Assembly: GCA_021234155.1 (NCBI GenBank)
Contig: JAJEKV010000149.1
Location: forward strand, 1,303,031-1,367,030
From: Isoetes taiwanensis
Lineage: Eukaryota > Streptophyta > Lycopodiopsida > Isoetales > Isoetaceae
DNA: 64,000 nucleotides
Direction of reading: 5' to 3'
A model generated the notes under the pieces. The model was given only the letters and a program-made list of their open reading frames with translations, made no database searches and was not told where the DNA came from. Made by a program: the position numbers and the translations under genes. Positions 33,175-45,517 of this stretch are shown here, in pieces; within the stretch, counting starts at the first letter, position 1; every line of letters starts with the position of its first letter.

Positions 33175-36040
33175 CCATAAGTATGTTATGGCTGCAACGA
33201 CAGTAACAATTACACCAAACTTGCCTAGAAGATGAAACAAAGAAAAAAATACCTTTTCCAACATGTCAAACTTTGCCACAGATGTAATACAAACAATCAG
33301 ATTCACGTAAGCCTGAATCTATTCTTGGATGAAAATTGCAGACAACAATGGACAATGGGCTATCTAAATAGAATAAATGAACAGATCATAAATTAAATAG
33401 CATCTTCCATCTGCTAAATAAATATTTTACTTCAGAACTAAGAAAATCGTTCACTATCCTTTTTGAAGATAGGATTCATAAGCTCAAAAGATTGCTTGTT
33501 TCTTTTGTAAGCTCAAATGATGGGCTATGGCTTCCGATGATCTGAAAATGGCTCCATGAAGATTTTTCACAGCACGGGTGATAAAAGAAATAGCTGCCTA
33601 ATTGTATTACCTGTTGTTACAGCTAGCATAAACACGTGGGTGAAATTCCAGAGTTGGAGCAGGCTTATTTTCATACTTCTATTTGTAATCTAAGGATTTA
33701 CCTTCAAAACGAATGCGTTCACTTTTTTAGTTGAGCCGACTCCTCTGAAGATTGGAAGAGGCAAACATCAAAATTAAAAATCACCTCAATACATTGCGCT
33801 AACAGAGCCTGAGAGAAGCAATGCTGTTATAAAAGCACATACATTTATCTGCCCATTGGCTCCACATTGAAAAGGAGGATCCTTCTGTAAATGATGCCTT
33901 AAATAAATCAAAATACCATCTTAAAATCCTAACTCCTAATCGATCCATTTAGAAGCTAAATAAAGAACCTAACTATTAAACATGCATATCCCAGAATAGG
34001 CTAGGTCATCTTTACGCCAAGGTGCTCCTACATACATTGTCGCACTCCCTACTGTTTCGTTTACATTCTTAGTGAACAGCATAACCAATATTTGCTAGTT
34101 AGTTAAACATGCCAATATTTTTCCAATGAGAACACGTGCAAGAAATGTTCCTGTTAAAAGTTTGGGTGATATAATGGACTAACCTAGCTCAGCAGGTTGA
34201 CGACAGGAATAGCCAGTGAACAAATCTGAATTTATACAAATGTTAAATAATCAAGTTGAGATGCTCAGCCAACATGACGTCTTACACTGCATAAGTGCTG
34301 AAACGAAAAGAAATAGTACTCAAGATTCTACATCTACTTGCGAGTTACCACATGTACAAACAGAGAATTGGATTGTAGAAACAGATTGGCAAAAAGTCTA
34401 GGCTTCATTTCTCTTTGCAAAAGAACGACATAGAATGTAACATTTATCCATGGAATTAAGCCCATTCCATCATCATCGACACTATTCATGGAAGTTTTCC
34501 ATGCATGACTACAGCTACTGGGAAGTGATGCCAACATATAAATTAGATCCCAATGATAAATATTTGAGAAAAGCCAAAAATACAAAAATAATATGTAGAT
34601 GCTTACAGTAAAGTACCTGCTCTACAGTAGATGGGAAGTGCAAAGTTAATGATGCCTGAGTATTCAGCCTTTGCTAAGTGGTTTTTCGGTGCATAATCAA
34701 GTCATATGTGTGATTTGGATGTGCTACATGGTTGAGATCTATATTACACTCAAATTGACAATGGCAGAGATATCATTAAACATCTGGAATGGATGTAAAG
34801 AAAAATTGCAATCATTCAGATTATGCTAGAATCTTGTTTGATCTTCTGGAATCACCATTTCAAATGTTTCTTCGCTAAACTACCTATGCATAATCCATTA
34901 AAAGGTGCATTTCTATCGCAATTTGCCAAATGAAGCGACACTTCCTGAATCTATCAAAAGGATCAGCTCACACTGGTCTATGCAAGCTTGTCCCTAAATT
35001 AGAAGAAAAGATCTCAGCTCACGCTGATCTATGCATGCTGATTGAACTCTTTATGAACTGCTCTCCATCCAAAAATGTCCAGATTAGGACTTGAAGAAAT
35101 AATGTTGATAGATAATAGCAAGGGGCTATGGCCCCAAAATTAATTCCTCATATTCATCTTGTGAAAAGGTTCTAAAATGTAATAAAGAGTATGGCAGTAG
35201 CCATTTGATAAAGTCATATTGATAAAGAACCCCAAGATGGGATCTAGATCCTAAATTAAGATTTGACAAAGCCTTAATAAACCGGACCCAAAATCTTAAT
35301 TTCGAAATCTCTAATCTCGACAGACTAATCTGGCCCAATTTTTTGAATACTGAAATAATCATTACATGGGACAGGGCAAATGGTATGAGCAATCTGAAGA
35401 TAGTGCTTACTTGATCATAATCCTATACGGTATATATAGAGCAGGAGCTTTTGTTGGCTTCGGCAGAGAAACCTATATATTAATCAGTAGATGGATTAGC
35501 CTAGAAATGTTTCAGCGACAAAAAATATGAGAATGAAACATTTGGAAAACTATGTCTCTAAACTTGTACATTTATATTTGAATAAACAGATTGGATTTCA
35601 CACCGTCTGCCTTATCTGCCCTGCAAATGCGTGGACTTAGTAAACCTGATGCCAACATGTCCCTAATATCTTCTCGAAAATTACTTTCAGTGCCACATGC
35701 CACAGTATCACCATCAGTCTTTTCTAGAACCCTTTGCTCAATGCTATAAAGTAGACAATCTTGAGCATAATAAGGCAATCATCATTGTAGAACAATCCTT
35801 CTTTTATACATGTATGCGTGTAGACATAAATAAGGTGGATGCGAAGTCAATTAATGATCTATTGATAATATATGCTCTGGAATAAAGTCATCTCATGACT
35901 CAGCCCATACTGCCAGATATAAATGTCCATGTAATCTGTGGTCAGTCCATGAAATAGAGGTGGTGCACGAAAACACTGAGGGTTATGCATGAACTGGTTA
36001 TAACTATGACATCCACTCTGGCAGTATTACGCCAATCAAT
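33175..36040. other. intergenic DNA without recognised genes
   Basis: No family motif was found on either strand. Several 60-90 codon open frames exist but have no support. Confidence 0.4.
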
Positions 36041-36045
36041 AATGA

Positions 36046-36882
36046 AATAGAATAGAATAGTTTTTTTAACGTCCACGAAGACCAATAGGTCATGGGACCC
36101 ATACAATGGGCTAGTACAATCATTACTACTAGGATTAAAAAACCCCTGCCTCGAAAGGTTTTCAAGGGAAAAACCTTTGCAGTAATGATGATACTAGACA
36201 AGTGGAGATAATGACTACTGAGGGCTCAGTAATTGCAGACGTTTATCTAGAACCTCAAGTATGTATAATGCCAAGTCATGCACAGATGGTGCTCTGAGAA
36301 GTTGTGGAAGCGTGGAATGGAATGCTAAGGTCAAAAAATGATTCCGGACTATCTCAAAAGCAACCTGTAACTGACAACAGGCACATAGTCTCACTTCTCG
36401 CGGCAATTGCGGCCGCTCCCATCTACCTGTCTTAAGCTACAAGCTTGTTCCTGGACAATGAAGCAAGGTGCCAAGGTGGGATTTATGTGTGTATGATAAT
36501 GACCAGTTTTCACTTGGGCCAAAGTAACTGCGTCCCATATCTTTTGAGAAAAACGACCATTGAGATATTGTTGCAAAAGCTCAGGATCAGAACTGGCAAG
36601 CATCAGGCAGTGCTCTGGTTGCACAGCCCAACGGGCAAACCATGTAGTGCAATGCTCTTTCCAACATCGTTTCAAACGCTGAGGAGATTCAGCCATGGCA
36701 AGTGCAAGAACATGATACCTAACATCATCCATGTGGTGCACCTTGCAGATATAGTGGAGATGGCGCTTCATGGCAGAATGTTGAAGAGGCCAAAAACCTG
36801 TCTCTTGTAAAAGAATAGCCATGATGGGAAAATATAAAAAATGGATGATTACTTTCAACATAGACGCTTGACTATAGGACAT
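36046..36882 (-). mobile_element. 5'-truncated LINE copy (C-terminal region and 3' UTR)
   Basis: On the minus strand, 36882-36391 encodes ILLQETGFWPLQHSAMKRHL and QKIWDAVTLAQVKTGHYHTH, matching the LINE C-terminal region at 17.7-18.1 kb. The 3' UTR follows (about 36390-36060) with the hairpin-like block GTTTTTCCCTTGAAAACC, GTCTTCGTGGACG and a CTATTCTATTTC tail at about 36046-36060. The open frame of 163 codons is less damaged than the copy at 13-18 kb. Confidence 0.8.
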
Positions 36883-36889
36883 GTATTGA

Positions 36890-38120
36890 GCTTAGTTATA
36901 GGATATGCATTGGTGTAGATATCATGTTCTCTCGGCTACGTTTAAGATGATGCACTGGCATGGATCCAAAACTAAAAGCGAAGCATTGCAATACATACTC
37001 ATTGCTGATTGAGCTGTGTTGCTGCTGACGAAGGGAAAAAAGTTCTTTGTATGGAATAAAGATATTATGACATTCAAAAAAACGGGCATCTTGTGCTGAA
37101 GTTTCTGCATTTGGTACAATTATTATAAAGAATTGCTCCTACCGGCAAACTGAAATAGATCAGGACAAAGAATGGAAGGGCTAAGTTCCAGACCTCAGAG
37201 ATGCAAATAACCATATGTGCTGCAACTGTTAAACATAAAGAAACTCTTTATTATGTCTTATGGCTATGCTATGAAGTAAAAATACTTATCTATAGCAAGC
37301 GAATTCGATGCTTCACCTGAATAGATTGATAATCTCCAGCTCATAAACCTTTCTAGGTTCTCGAAATGGGACAAACTTATGTGTTGGCCTCGTATGTATT
37401 GGCCTCGTATCCAAAAAGCCTAGGTCTTAGATACCAAAAGATCCCATCATAATCTCAATAAACTGTAAGGTAGGGTTAGAGTCCTCCACCCCGCTGCAAA
37501 CTGAAGCAAATTCTTGAAGATAGGACTTCCTAACCTCGTTCCTAACCTCGTTGAAGATGAAGGGGCTCTGCCACTAGAATACGGCAAGAAGGGTGAGGCT
37601 AAAACATCATCGACATGTGACAACATGAATGAATCTAGAACTCAACCTGAGATGATTGTGGCAATTGTGGCACACATGCCTAATGCCAGATACAATCGGA
37701 TGGAACCATGTCCATTGGCCATCACTCTCATCATTCAGTGCACACGCCAGATATATTATTTTGCTGACTCCTGGAATGTGAAGCACATGAAGAAACCAAA
37801 TCCACGGGATAAACATGTTGGAGTAGCAGGACATGAGACAGCCAGAAAAATAGCACTTGCCAAGGAATGCATAATCAAATTCTAGACGTTATCAATGCCA
37901 TAGCTTTTTAATCTGTAGTTGAAACCACATCCATAGGCCAGCAATCTCAACCTACTCATAAATTGTTAATACATCTCATAGTTGTTAAGAACACAATCTA
38001 TGAGCATGTTAAGAACAAATAATGCTTTGTCCTTGGCCTGATCAATTGTGCAATATTTTCCTGCATCAATAATCTAATGTGCATGAGTTGACCTCCTTGG
38101 AGACGAACTCTGAGCAGCGA
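36890..38120. other. intergenic DNA
   Basis: Open frames at 37514-37885 on the plus strand and 37607-37834 on the minus strand overlap each other and show no recognisable motif. I make no gene call here. Confidence 0.35.
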
Positions 38121-38125
38121 CTTAG

Positions 38126-39010
38126 CTACTTGGCTCTTGGGTTTTCTTGTATGCTTATTCCGCCTATGCCACGACCTACATAAAGAACATGGATAAGATA
38201 CAGAGCATCTGCACATAACATCCCCGATGATAGCAGATCTTTGTTTCCAAATAAAGCATCTACCATTATTATTTCATATATTCTCCTAACAAAAGATGCA
38301 AAGAACATGTGATTCTATATGTCAAGACTTCTTGACATATCATGCAAGGCACGAATCTTGATAATCGACAAACAGGCTGGAAAATTCAAATACAACTTAT
38401 TGTTGCAAATATCTACCCATGAACCCCGGACCAGTAAATCACTGGAATTGAGAAAATGAAAAAGAACATTAAGTTTACCTTAGCAAGCTCGTCCAAGCAG
38501 CTCTTAGAGGAATCACAAATGGCCTGAAATTGTCGTATTTCATACCTAAACTTGGCAGACGGTGGAAATATAATCTCCCACAGACAGGTGCCTAATTTGG
38601 CCAAGAAAGTCTCTTACCAGGATCATTAACAAGCATGGACTTTCAGGATGTGCCGCCTATGCAATTAAAAGAAAAAACCTAGAAAATTATGTTATTTGAA
38701 AAGAGATAGAAGTTCGTTTACCTCCCTCTGCAACTTGTCCTCCCTCCATGCAGACCCATCGATCCCAAGGCTACCAAAAATATTCAGAGCTCGAATTATC
38801 CTGCACATGGCATTATCCTGACGGATTTTGATCCAACATGCTAGCTACGGTAATCAAAAGAGCAAGAAGATGCACCAACCGTGGAGGCAAGCCATCCGGA
38901 TCAGATTGTCAGAAAACTGTAAAGCCCCAAAACCCTGGTCTTGCCACGGAACTGTAAACCCCCAAAACCCTGAATAAAAGGGGGCAAATCGATCTGCTCG
39001 GGGTCAGGAA
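38126..39010 (-). other. exon-like segments of an unidentified minus-strand gene
   Basis: Several stretches look like plant exons on the minus strand. 38722-38800 lies between TGCAG and GTAAAC and reads RIIRALNIFGSLGIDGSAWR. 38479-38591 lies between ATTAG and GTAAAC and reads TCLWEIIFPPSAKFRYEIRQ, then FQAICDSSKSCLDELAK. About 38217-38300 reads VRRIYEIIMVDALFGNKDLL. An upstream piece near 38810-38900 reads GLPPRLVHLLALLITVASML. The order fits one gene divergent from the RNA-binding protein gene at 39.8 kb. I do not recognise the family and cannot close the frames, so it may be a gene or a remnant. Confidence 0.4.
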
Positions 39011-39196
39011 AAATGGAAATCATACCAAAATTTTTTTTCCTGATTTCTGGAAATCGATTTTTTTTTTTTTTTTTCCGGCGGCCGAAAACCCGCAAAATCT
39101 TAGGAAATCAATTAAAAAAAAAATTCCAAAAACATTTTCCTCTAGGCCAGAAAATCCCAAATTAACAAGATTGATTGATTGATTGATTTACGTATA

Positions 39197-39282
39197 CAAG
39201 AATCACCTGCTGCTTCAAATTCCGGGGTGTCAGCAGTGCCGAATGCTGACACCCCAGAATTTGAAGCAGCAGGTGATTCTTG
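39197..39282. repeat. near-perfect 39-bp inverted repeat with 8-bp loop
   Basis: The left arm 39197-39235 and right arm 39244-39282 are complementary at 38 of 39 positions; the single difference is C versus T. The loop is GTGCCGAA. It lies about 390 bases before the uORF of the downstream gene. It could be a MITE-like fold-back or the stem of a small-RNA precursor. Confidence 0.9.
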
Positions 39283-39288
39283 CAACGT

Positions 39289-39487
39289 GAAGTTGGGGTA
39301 AAAGAAATTCAGGCCGGTAAAAACACTCAGAATGCAGGGTGAAAACTGGAGAGCACCGGAGTAAACCGCAGAAGAGATCCGTCGCTGCCGTTCTTTATTT
39401 TTGCTTAACATTCTTTAAAAGAAGATTGGCCACATGGCACAACGTGATTGGCTGCGTGGCCTGAATTTCTTTTACCCCAACTTTACG
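39289..39487. mobile_element. possible MITE, about 200 bp
   Basis: The ends are inverted: AAGTTGGGGTAAAAGAAATT, then CAGGCC at about 39291-39316, and GGCCTGAATTTC, then TTTTACCCCAACTTT at about 39458-39484. ACGT occurs just outside both ends. The 140 bp between have no gene. It touches the 39-bp hairpin on its left. Confidence 0.5.
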
Positions 39488-39671
39488 TATTATTTATCTA
39501 GGTTTGATTATTTTGTGGGCACCAAAAGAAACCCTAGATTTATCCGCAAGGGGTAGTCGGCGGGCCAAATTTGAGACAGGACCAAATAATTATACCGAAG
39601 CGCCTGGGTGTCTCCGTTGCAAGAACAGCGACCTTGTTTCTCTTCCTTCTTTTTTCTACGTCTTCGTCCAA

Positions 39672-39749
39672 ATGGCCAGGAATTCTGGCCGCTGGAATCC
39701 GGCGGACTTGAATGAAGCAGAAGCAATGCCAGAACACGGGAATCTGTGA
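39672..39749 (+). CDS. upstream ORF, 25 codons
   Basis: ATGGCCAGG starts a short frame (MARNSGRWNPADLNEAEAMP, then EHGNL) that ends at TGA 39747-39749, 38 bases before the main start codon. It lies in the expected 5' leader, so it could limit translation of the main frame. The leader before it has a pyrimidine-rich stretch (TCTCTTCCTTC). Whether the leader is transcribed exactly so is inferred. Confidence 0.4.
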   Translation: MARNSGRWNPADLNEAEAMPEHGNL

Positions 39750-39787
39750 CCTGTCTAGCGCCGGATCCCCTGGATGTGGGTGCCCTA

Positions 39788-42700
39788 ATGAGAAGCGCCT
39801 CTGTAATGGAAGGACCATCTTTAGAAATAGAAACAGAAACAGAAAAAGGAACAGGAACAGACACCCATGAGGACCTTGCCAACGGGGCTGCCAAGGGACG
39901 GACCTTTCCTTTAGATGTTTCCAGTGATGGGGCCGAAAAGTTGCGCCGTGTAGTTAGGGAGAAGCTCTCGGAATTCATGGGAAGCTATACCGATGATGTA
40001 TTGGCGGTATGTTTTGTTTCTTTCCAATGTGAAACACCAGGATTTGAAATTGCGTTTCCACCTAGGTCTTTTGAATGAAAGATTGCCATTATCTTTGGTA
40101 TTCTTCCTTGTAGTTATGTGCATTTGCCTTATGAGTCTGAGCCTACTCCTTACAGATGTTCTCTACCCTAAAAAAATCATATAAATAACAACATCCCTAC
40201 GATGACCATATGAAAACAAACTTTACATGTAATCTTAAATATATAATTGTGGTTCTTTGCCCACAGTATGGTGATGTATTTGCAGGAATATGTAGTAGTT
40301 TTAGTGGGACATGGGAAGCAACAGACACAGGCAGCAGCTGATCTTGAAGCTTTTCTTGGGGAGCAGACTCAGGCTTTTGTTAAATGGTATATCTCAGATC
40401 ATGTCTTTGCTGTTGCCTTTCCATGCCTTGGGAACTATACAGATTTTGTTCTGCTCTCACTTAATTGGCATTTCTATCTTAGGCTTTGGGATCACCTGAC
40501 GGCAAACAAAAGGCTGTACACTTCAGTTGAAAATGAGTACCCAAGGACTATCGACGAAGAACAGAAACCCGATCAGACTAAATGTACAGTTGAAACACAA
40601 AATGGGCAGGTATGTTGGATTCCGTGTATTGTATAGCTTGTGAAAATTGAATTATTGAACCTTGTCCTATTTTCTTTTCATAGTCTGGGGAGAACAAAAC
40701 TGTTGAAAATGATAACCTACCAGTCAAAAGTAAGAAACATAGTGAACACGTCTCAACAAAATCCAGAAGGGATGATAGCCATGTACACTCGTCAGAAAAA
40801 GTGAAAAGTGAACACCACAAATCCAAGGGTCATGAACCATTGGAAGACATAATTAGCTCCGAGCATCACGAAATTGCAGGAAAAGTAAAGTCTGAACATC
40901 GAGATGAACATCATGATGCATCAGGAAGAGGGAAACATAAAGATGGGTACAGTAGCATGCGTGAAACCCATAATAAAGACAATGCCCGTCCCAGAGAATC
41001 GAAACGCCGCCGATCACCAGAACCTTGGTCACGAAGGGGGAAAGGGCGCCTGGACAGTAAAGAGGCCAAGGTCAGTTATAAAATCCAGAGTCATTCAATT
41101 TTTTTTTACTTATACGCTATTTTAAGGGTAAAATTTTTGACATTTTTGAGCCAATGCAGGATGATATGCCTGATCAAGACAGGTTATCTCCACATCCCAG
41201 AATATCTCCACCACGAGTTTCTAGACGGCTATTAGAGTCCGCGGTAAGAGATGCTGTTGCTCCAGCTGGGACAACTAGAAAGGATAAACGTCTGCGTTCA
41301 GTGGTTGCTTTAGACAATGGTGAGGCTCTGTTTTCCATGTTATATGTAGTTGATATCAGCATAAATGAACTAATAGATGCTGATATACTTACAGGCCATC
41401 CAGATTCAATGGCAGATTCCAATGGAAAGACACACGACGTACGGCCTCGTCATACATTGGCAAAGCAAGGGGGAATGCTCATAGCTATGAAGGCAGCAGC
41501 CGATGCTGCAGATGATGTTAACAGTTACACAAAGGGCAAATGCAGATTTGCTGGAAGTGTCTGGGATCGACTTGGTCACAGGCCAGAGCCTCAGGAAGAA
41601 GTCACCACAAGCACCAGCAAGGACGAGATAACAATGCAACCTGCAGAACTTGAAAATTTACATGCTGAAAATCGAAGAGGGGCAAGCAATCGACCAGGCA
41701 GAGTTGAAAATACTCCAGCAAGTGTGAGTGACCATAGTAAAGTAGAGTATTCTTTCGGCGGTGATTCTGGAAATATTGTAACTGGGGATAGTCAAGATTT
41801 TTACATGGAAGAGAGGATTAATATTGACAAGCAGGCTGAACAATGTATTGAAGAAATACCAGAATCTAGGGAAAGCTTGCCTTGGAAGCATGATAGAAAT
41901 CCGAGAAATATCAACAATGAACTTTCCATGCCCCATATAAAGTCAGAAGGGACATCGTTTAGAAGTAACCAGGAAAATAAAGTGGTGCTACAGAGCGGAG
42001 ATGCAATGGGAAAGACTGAAGGTGCCTCAGTTAATAACGAGGATACTCGTGACGAACCTCTTTTTGTTGCTCCCTCTTCTGAGCTACAAATCAGATCCGA
42101 TGATTCAGATATTAAAGCAGAGAAAGTAAGTGCTAGTTGACGGCAGTAATTAAAGCTGTGCAAATGCTCATGGTTATGTGGTCTGTGTAGGACGTACTGG
42201 ATATGAAAAGAAAATTGAGGCAAGTGGAGCTGGAAATGACCAAGCTGCGTGCACGGCAAGATGAGGTTGCGAAGGAGGTTCAAAAGGCTGCAACTACTCC
42301 TACACCAGGTAGAGCCTATGATAATGTGGACTGTTGCAGTGGTTATACATGTAATATGATGCATGTTCTTTCTTTATGTTGTTCTAGCGTTATATATTCA
42401 AGGTTCTAACATCTTCTGTTTTCTCGGGTGCTGTAGGAGTTGTGAAACCACTTTTGCAGTCAATCGAAGATGATGCTGACAGTCGCACTGTGTTTATTAC
42501 CAATGTTAGTATCTGGTGTTTAGCAGCAAATTTTATAACTTATTGTTGATAGTTACCTTTGTATATTTGGCATTTTGCAGGTTCACTTTGCAACAACAAA
42601 AGAGGCTATTAGTGCTCATTTTTCTCCTTGTGGTGATGTCGTAAAAGTTACTTTATTAACGGATGGAGTTTCTGGAAAGCCGAAAGGGTATTTCCAAGCC

Positions 42701-43366
42701 CTCCCTCCCTCTCCCTCTCCCTATCTTTTTACTTTTTTTAGGCCTATTTGGTGATTGCTTTGTATACATCATTCCGTTTAGGTCTGCATATGTGGAGTTC
42801 TTTTCAAAAGATGCAGTTGACAAAGCCTTGGCTTTGAATGACTCGTGCTTACTTTCGCGTCCTCTGAAGGTTAATCTTCTCACATGAAGACATTGTTCAT
42901 ACGCAATATATGTCTAACGAATTCATTATTACAGGTGGTTCGAAAGGATGCAGCCAGTCATGAGTCTGGTGTTCCTGTCCGTACACAGTTAAGGCAGCCT
43001 ATGCACTTGCCTATCAGGACAATACCTCGGGGACCCTATTTAAGAGGATCTCCATATCCTTTGCGCCCACCAAGGGCATTGAGGCCTTTTACAGGTGCTG
43101 TGCATATGCAGTGGAAACGTGAAGTTTCAGGAGGCACTAATGGAAATCAAACATGTGCCCGCCTTGATAGTGCTGGTGCTGGTGCTGGTGCTGGTGCTGG
43201 TGTTGTTGCTTCATCTGTTGCTTCATCCAAAAGTGGGCATTCTGTGAATGGGTACAGATCAGCGGTGGGTCCTGTTAGATCTAAAAAATCTTTTTCGTAC
43301 GTGAGAAATGCAGTTTCAACCGAAACAGCAGTAACCGTACAAGATCAAAAGAGCAACCAGCTGTAA
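39788..43366 (+). CDS. RNA-binding protein with PWI-like N-terminus, coiled coil and RRM
   Basis: Exons with matching phases: 39788-40006, 40286-40386, 40483-40609, 40684-41070, 41160-41319, 41395-42125, 42191-42308, 42437-42504, 42581-42687, 42782-42869, 42935-43366. They join to 845 codons plus stop. Residues about 50-120 (LRRVVREKLSEFMGSYTDDV, ADLEAFLGEQTQAFVKWLWD) resemble the PWI-like domain of Nab2/ZC3H14 proteins, which act in nuclear mRNA processing. Exon 4 is Lys/His/Ser/Glu-rich with an RRRSPEPWSRRGKGR segment, likely nuclear. Exon 7 (LDMKRKLRQVELEMTKLRAR) is a coiled coil. Exons 8-10 encode an RRM with RNP2 VFITNV and RNP1 GSAYVEFF. Exon 11 has Arg/Pro-rich sequence and a six-unit Ala-Gly run. 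I see no CCCH fingers. The 75-bp intron 41320-41394 is frame-neutral, so retention would give 870 residues. The alternative in-frame start is ATG 39806. Confidence 0.85.
43171..43206 (+). repeat. coding microsatellite (GGTGCT)n
   Basis: A six-base repeat in the last exon encodes alternating Gly and Ala. Length change here would keep the frame. Confidence 0.85.
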
Positions 43367-44700
43367 GATCTACTTTGCTGTGTGTTTATATTGGAAGGAG
43401 ATTCAACAGAAGCCAGCGACTGCATGACCAAGCCTGGAAGGATCTAATCCACGAGGTAAACACGGTACGATTTTGGCACCAGGTTAGTATGAGATCTAAC
43501 TGCAATGCATTCTGCAGCCTTTCTGTATCACAATAATGCCATGGTATTGAATGTATACATATATCTAAGAGGATGCGAATGGAGCTAAAAGGCTGCATGG
43601 AATGCGTAGTCTCACAAAAAATCTAATAATATCATAGTTGCAACCCAGTTGTAATGTTCATGCGTATTCTGAACAACTGCTATTTCTTTGTAAGCCATTG
43701 GTTAAAACATTATTAGCTGAGAAGACAACTACTATTGGTGGAGAGTTGGTTCTCATCTGTTTTTACATTACAATGTAGATAACAACATGAAAGATTAAAC
43801 TGATGTGCTTGCAATGTGCTTTTTGATTTATCTACAATGAACTAATTGAACATTTAGAAAATGGTAGTGTGAATTTCCGATCAGTGTGTCATACTGGTGC
43901 CAGTTTAAATCAACAGCAGGGGACAGGGATATTGTATGATGTCAACTTCTGGGGTGTGTAATGATGCTCCCAATGGTTATTTTTTGAGCTCCGTGCTGGA
44001 CCTCAGAAGTCAAATTTACGTAGTCTAATGCATCTTATGCAAATATATCATTAACAGAGTGGTTATTAGCAGGAAAAGTGTTCACTGTAGACGAATATGC
44101 GTAGTCACATCTCTATCTGCAGCTTTGGGGATGAGAATTTTAATAAAACCCAAGCCATAATAAGAACACTCCATGTAAGACTGCAATGGAGGATCTTTTT
44201 CTGCATGCAGGCAACCAAAGTCCCCGTGTTCTGCGGTTAAAAGTTCTCTCTCATTTAGAGTTAAAAATCAACCGTTTTACATTATAAGTGGCGATGTTAC
44301 AAGAGGTGATTTGAAATCCAAACGTTTAATGTACAATGATTTTCAGCATGCATACTTGATACCAGGTTGTAAATCTGGTTCAATCTAAAGGTTTATCTAG
44401 GTAGATGTTTATATAAGTAAACAAGCTAGCACAACTCTAGTGCATGGCCTATGGCTATATTTAGGGATATAAATTTTCCCTAGAAATAAAAAAATTGGCT
44501 ATGTAGGGGTATGAAATCTATTTAGTAGGAAAAGCGGGCACCTGCGTGGCGTCAACAGTGAATACGAAGTAAATTTGGTTGTTTCTGGAACATGAAGTGC
44601 AAATGAAGTCATTGCATAATTAAGACAGACGAAATATTAGTCCCTTGAAATATAGCCCCTTTTCAGACTTTAATTCAAAATAATAAATATTGCCACATTA
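43367..44700. other. 3' UTR and intergenic DNA
   Basis: The first few hundred bases probably hold the 3' UTR of the RNA-binding protein gene; no clear poly(A) signal decides its end. The rest shows no gene. Confidence 0.4.
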
Positions 44701-44704
44701 CAAG

Positions 44705-44890
44705 TAAAGTGTTTAGCGTGGTGGATAGTGTGTTGGTTTTAAGGCTCCCTTGTATGGGTTCGAGCAAGTTTCTTTGCTTTTATTCGACTTGCCTAATATG
44801 ATTAGGTTGGAGCCTTGTTTTTAACAGGTTTCTTTGCTTTTTTGAACATTCGACTTGCCTAATACTCGTTTTGCTACGCGACTTGCACAA
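44705..44890 (+). repeat. tRNA-derived SINE
   Basis: TAGCGTGGTGG at 44714-44724 fits a Pol III A-box and GGTTCGAGCAA at 44757-44767 fits a B-box, 32 bases apart as in tRNA genes. The body that follows has an internal repeat (TTTCTTTGCTTTT and ATTCGACTTGCCTAATA, each twice). No poly(A) end is clear. Confidence 0.6.
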
Positions 44891-45384
44891 TATAGGTATA
44901 TTTACGAGCCTAATATCAATTTCCCAATACAGACCAATTTACGAGTCTAATACCGTGTTTTGGTTGGAGATTTACCTTTGTAGGCATGGGTAATCTGTCT
45001 GTGTGGAATGGAGGGTGGAAGATGTGGATGGCATATACAATAAGTGGGGGTTTGTAGTCATAGACATATGTACGGTTGTTTAGATTGGCAGTGATAATTA
45101 TTGAACTTAGAAAGGCAACCAGAACGGTGTCAAGGAATTATTTGCATTATGTGGAAAAGGTCTAGAATCTTTGGAATAAAAGTGAACTTCTATACTATCT
45201 TATAATGGGTGCAAAAACCTCTCGAATTTGTACAAAGATGTGTTATGAAGATTCATAAGTCGAGTGGGTGCGTATACATCTAATGTAGAAGAAATGTAAA
45301 ATAGGGATATTGGAGGTGGCTTTGCATGTAGGAAACTTTATGGACATAGAAATGTCATTGACCGATTAACTTTTTTGTGCCATT

Positions 45385-45432
45385 AAAATAGAATAGAATA
45401 AGATAGAATATAAAATTTTAACGTCCACGAAG
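45385..45432 (-). mobile_element. LINE 3'-end fragment
   Basis: On the minus strand: GGGTCTTCGTGGACGTTAAAA followed by a TATTCTATTCTATT-type tail. It is the same 3' end as at 32.7 and 36.05 kb. Nearby sequence (CCCATAATATAACATA and GGAAAGAACA) recurs at 54.73 kb. Confidence 0.65.
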
Positions 45433-45517
45433 ACCCATAATATAACATATGGAAAGAACATATGATTAACGTATAACATATGCATGATAACGTCCACGAT
45501 AACATTATAACATTATA

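Noticed and set aside
36004-36201. Minus-strand frame of 65 codons
   Set aside because: It lies in the LINE 3' UTR and tail.
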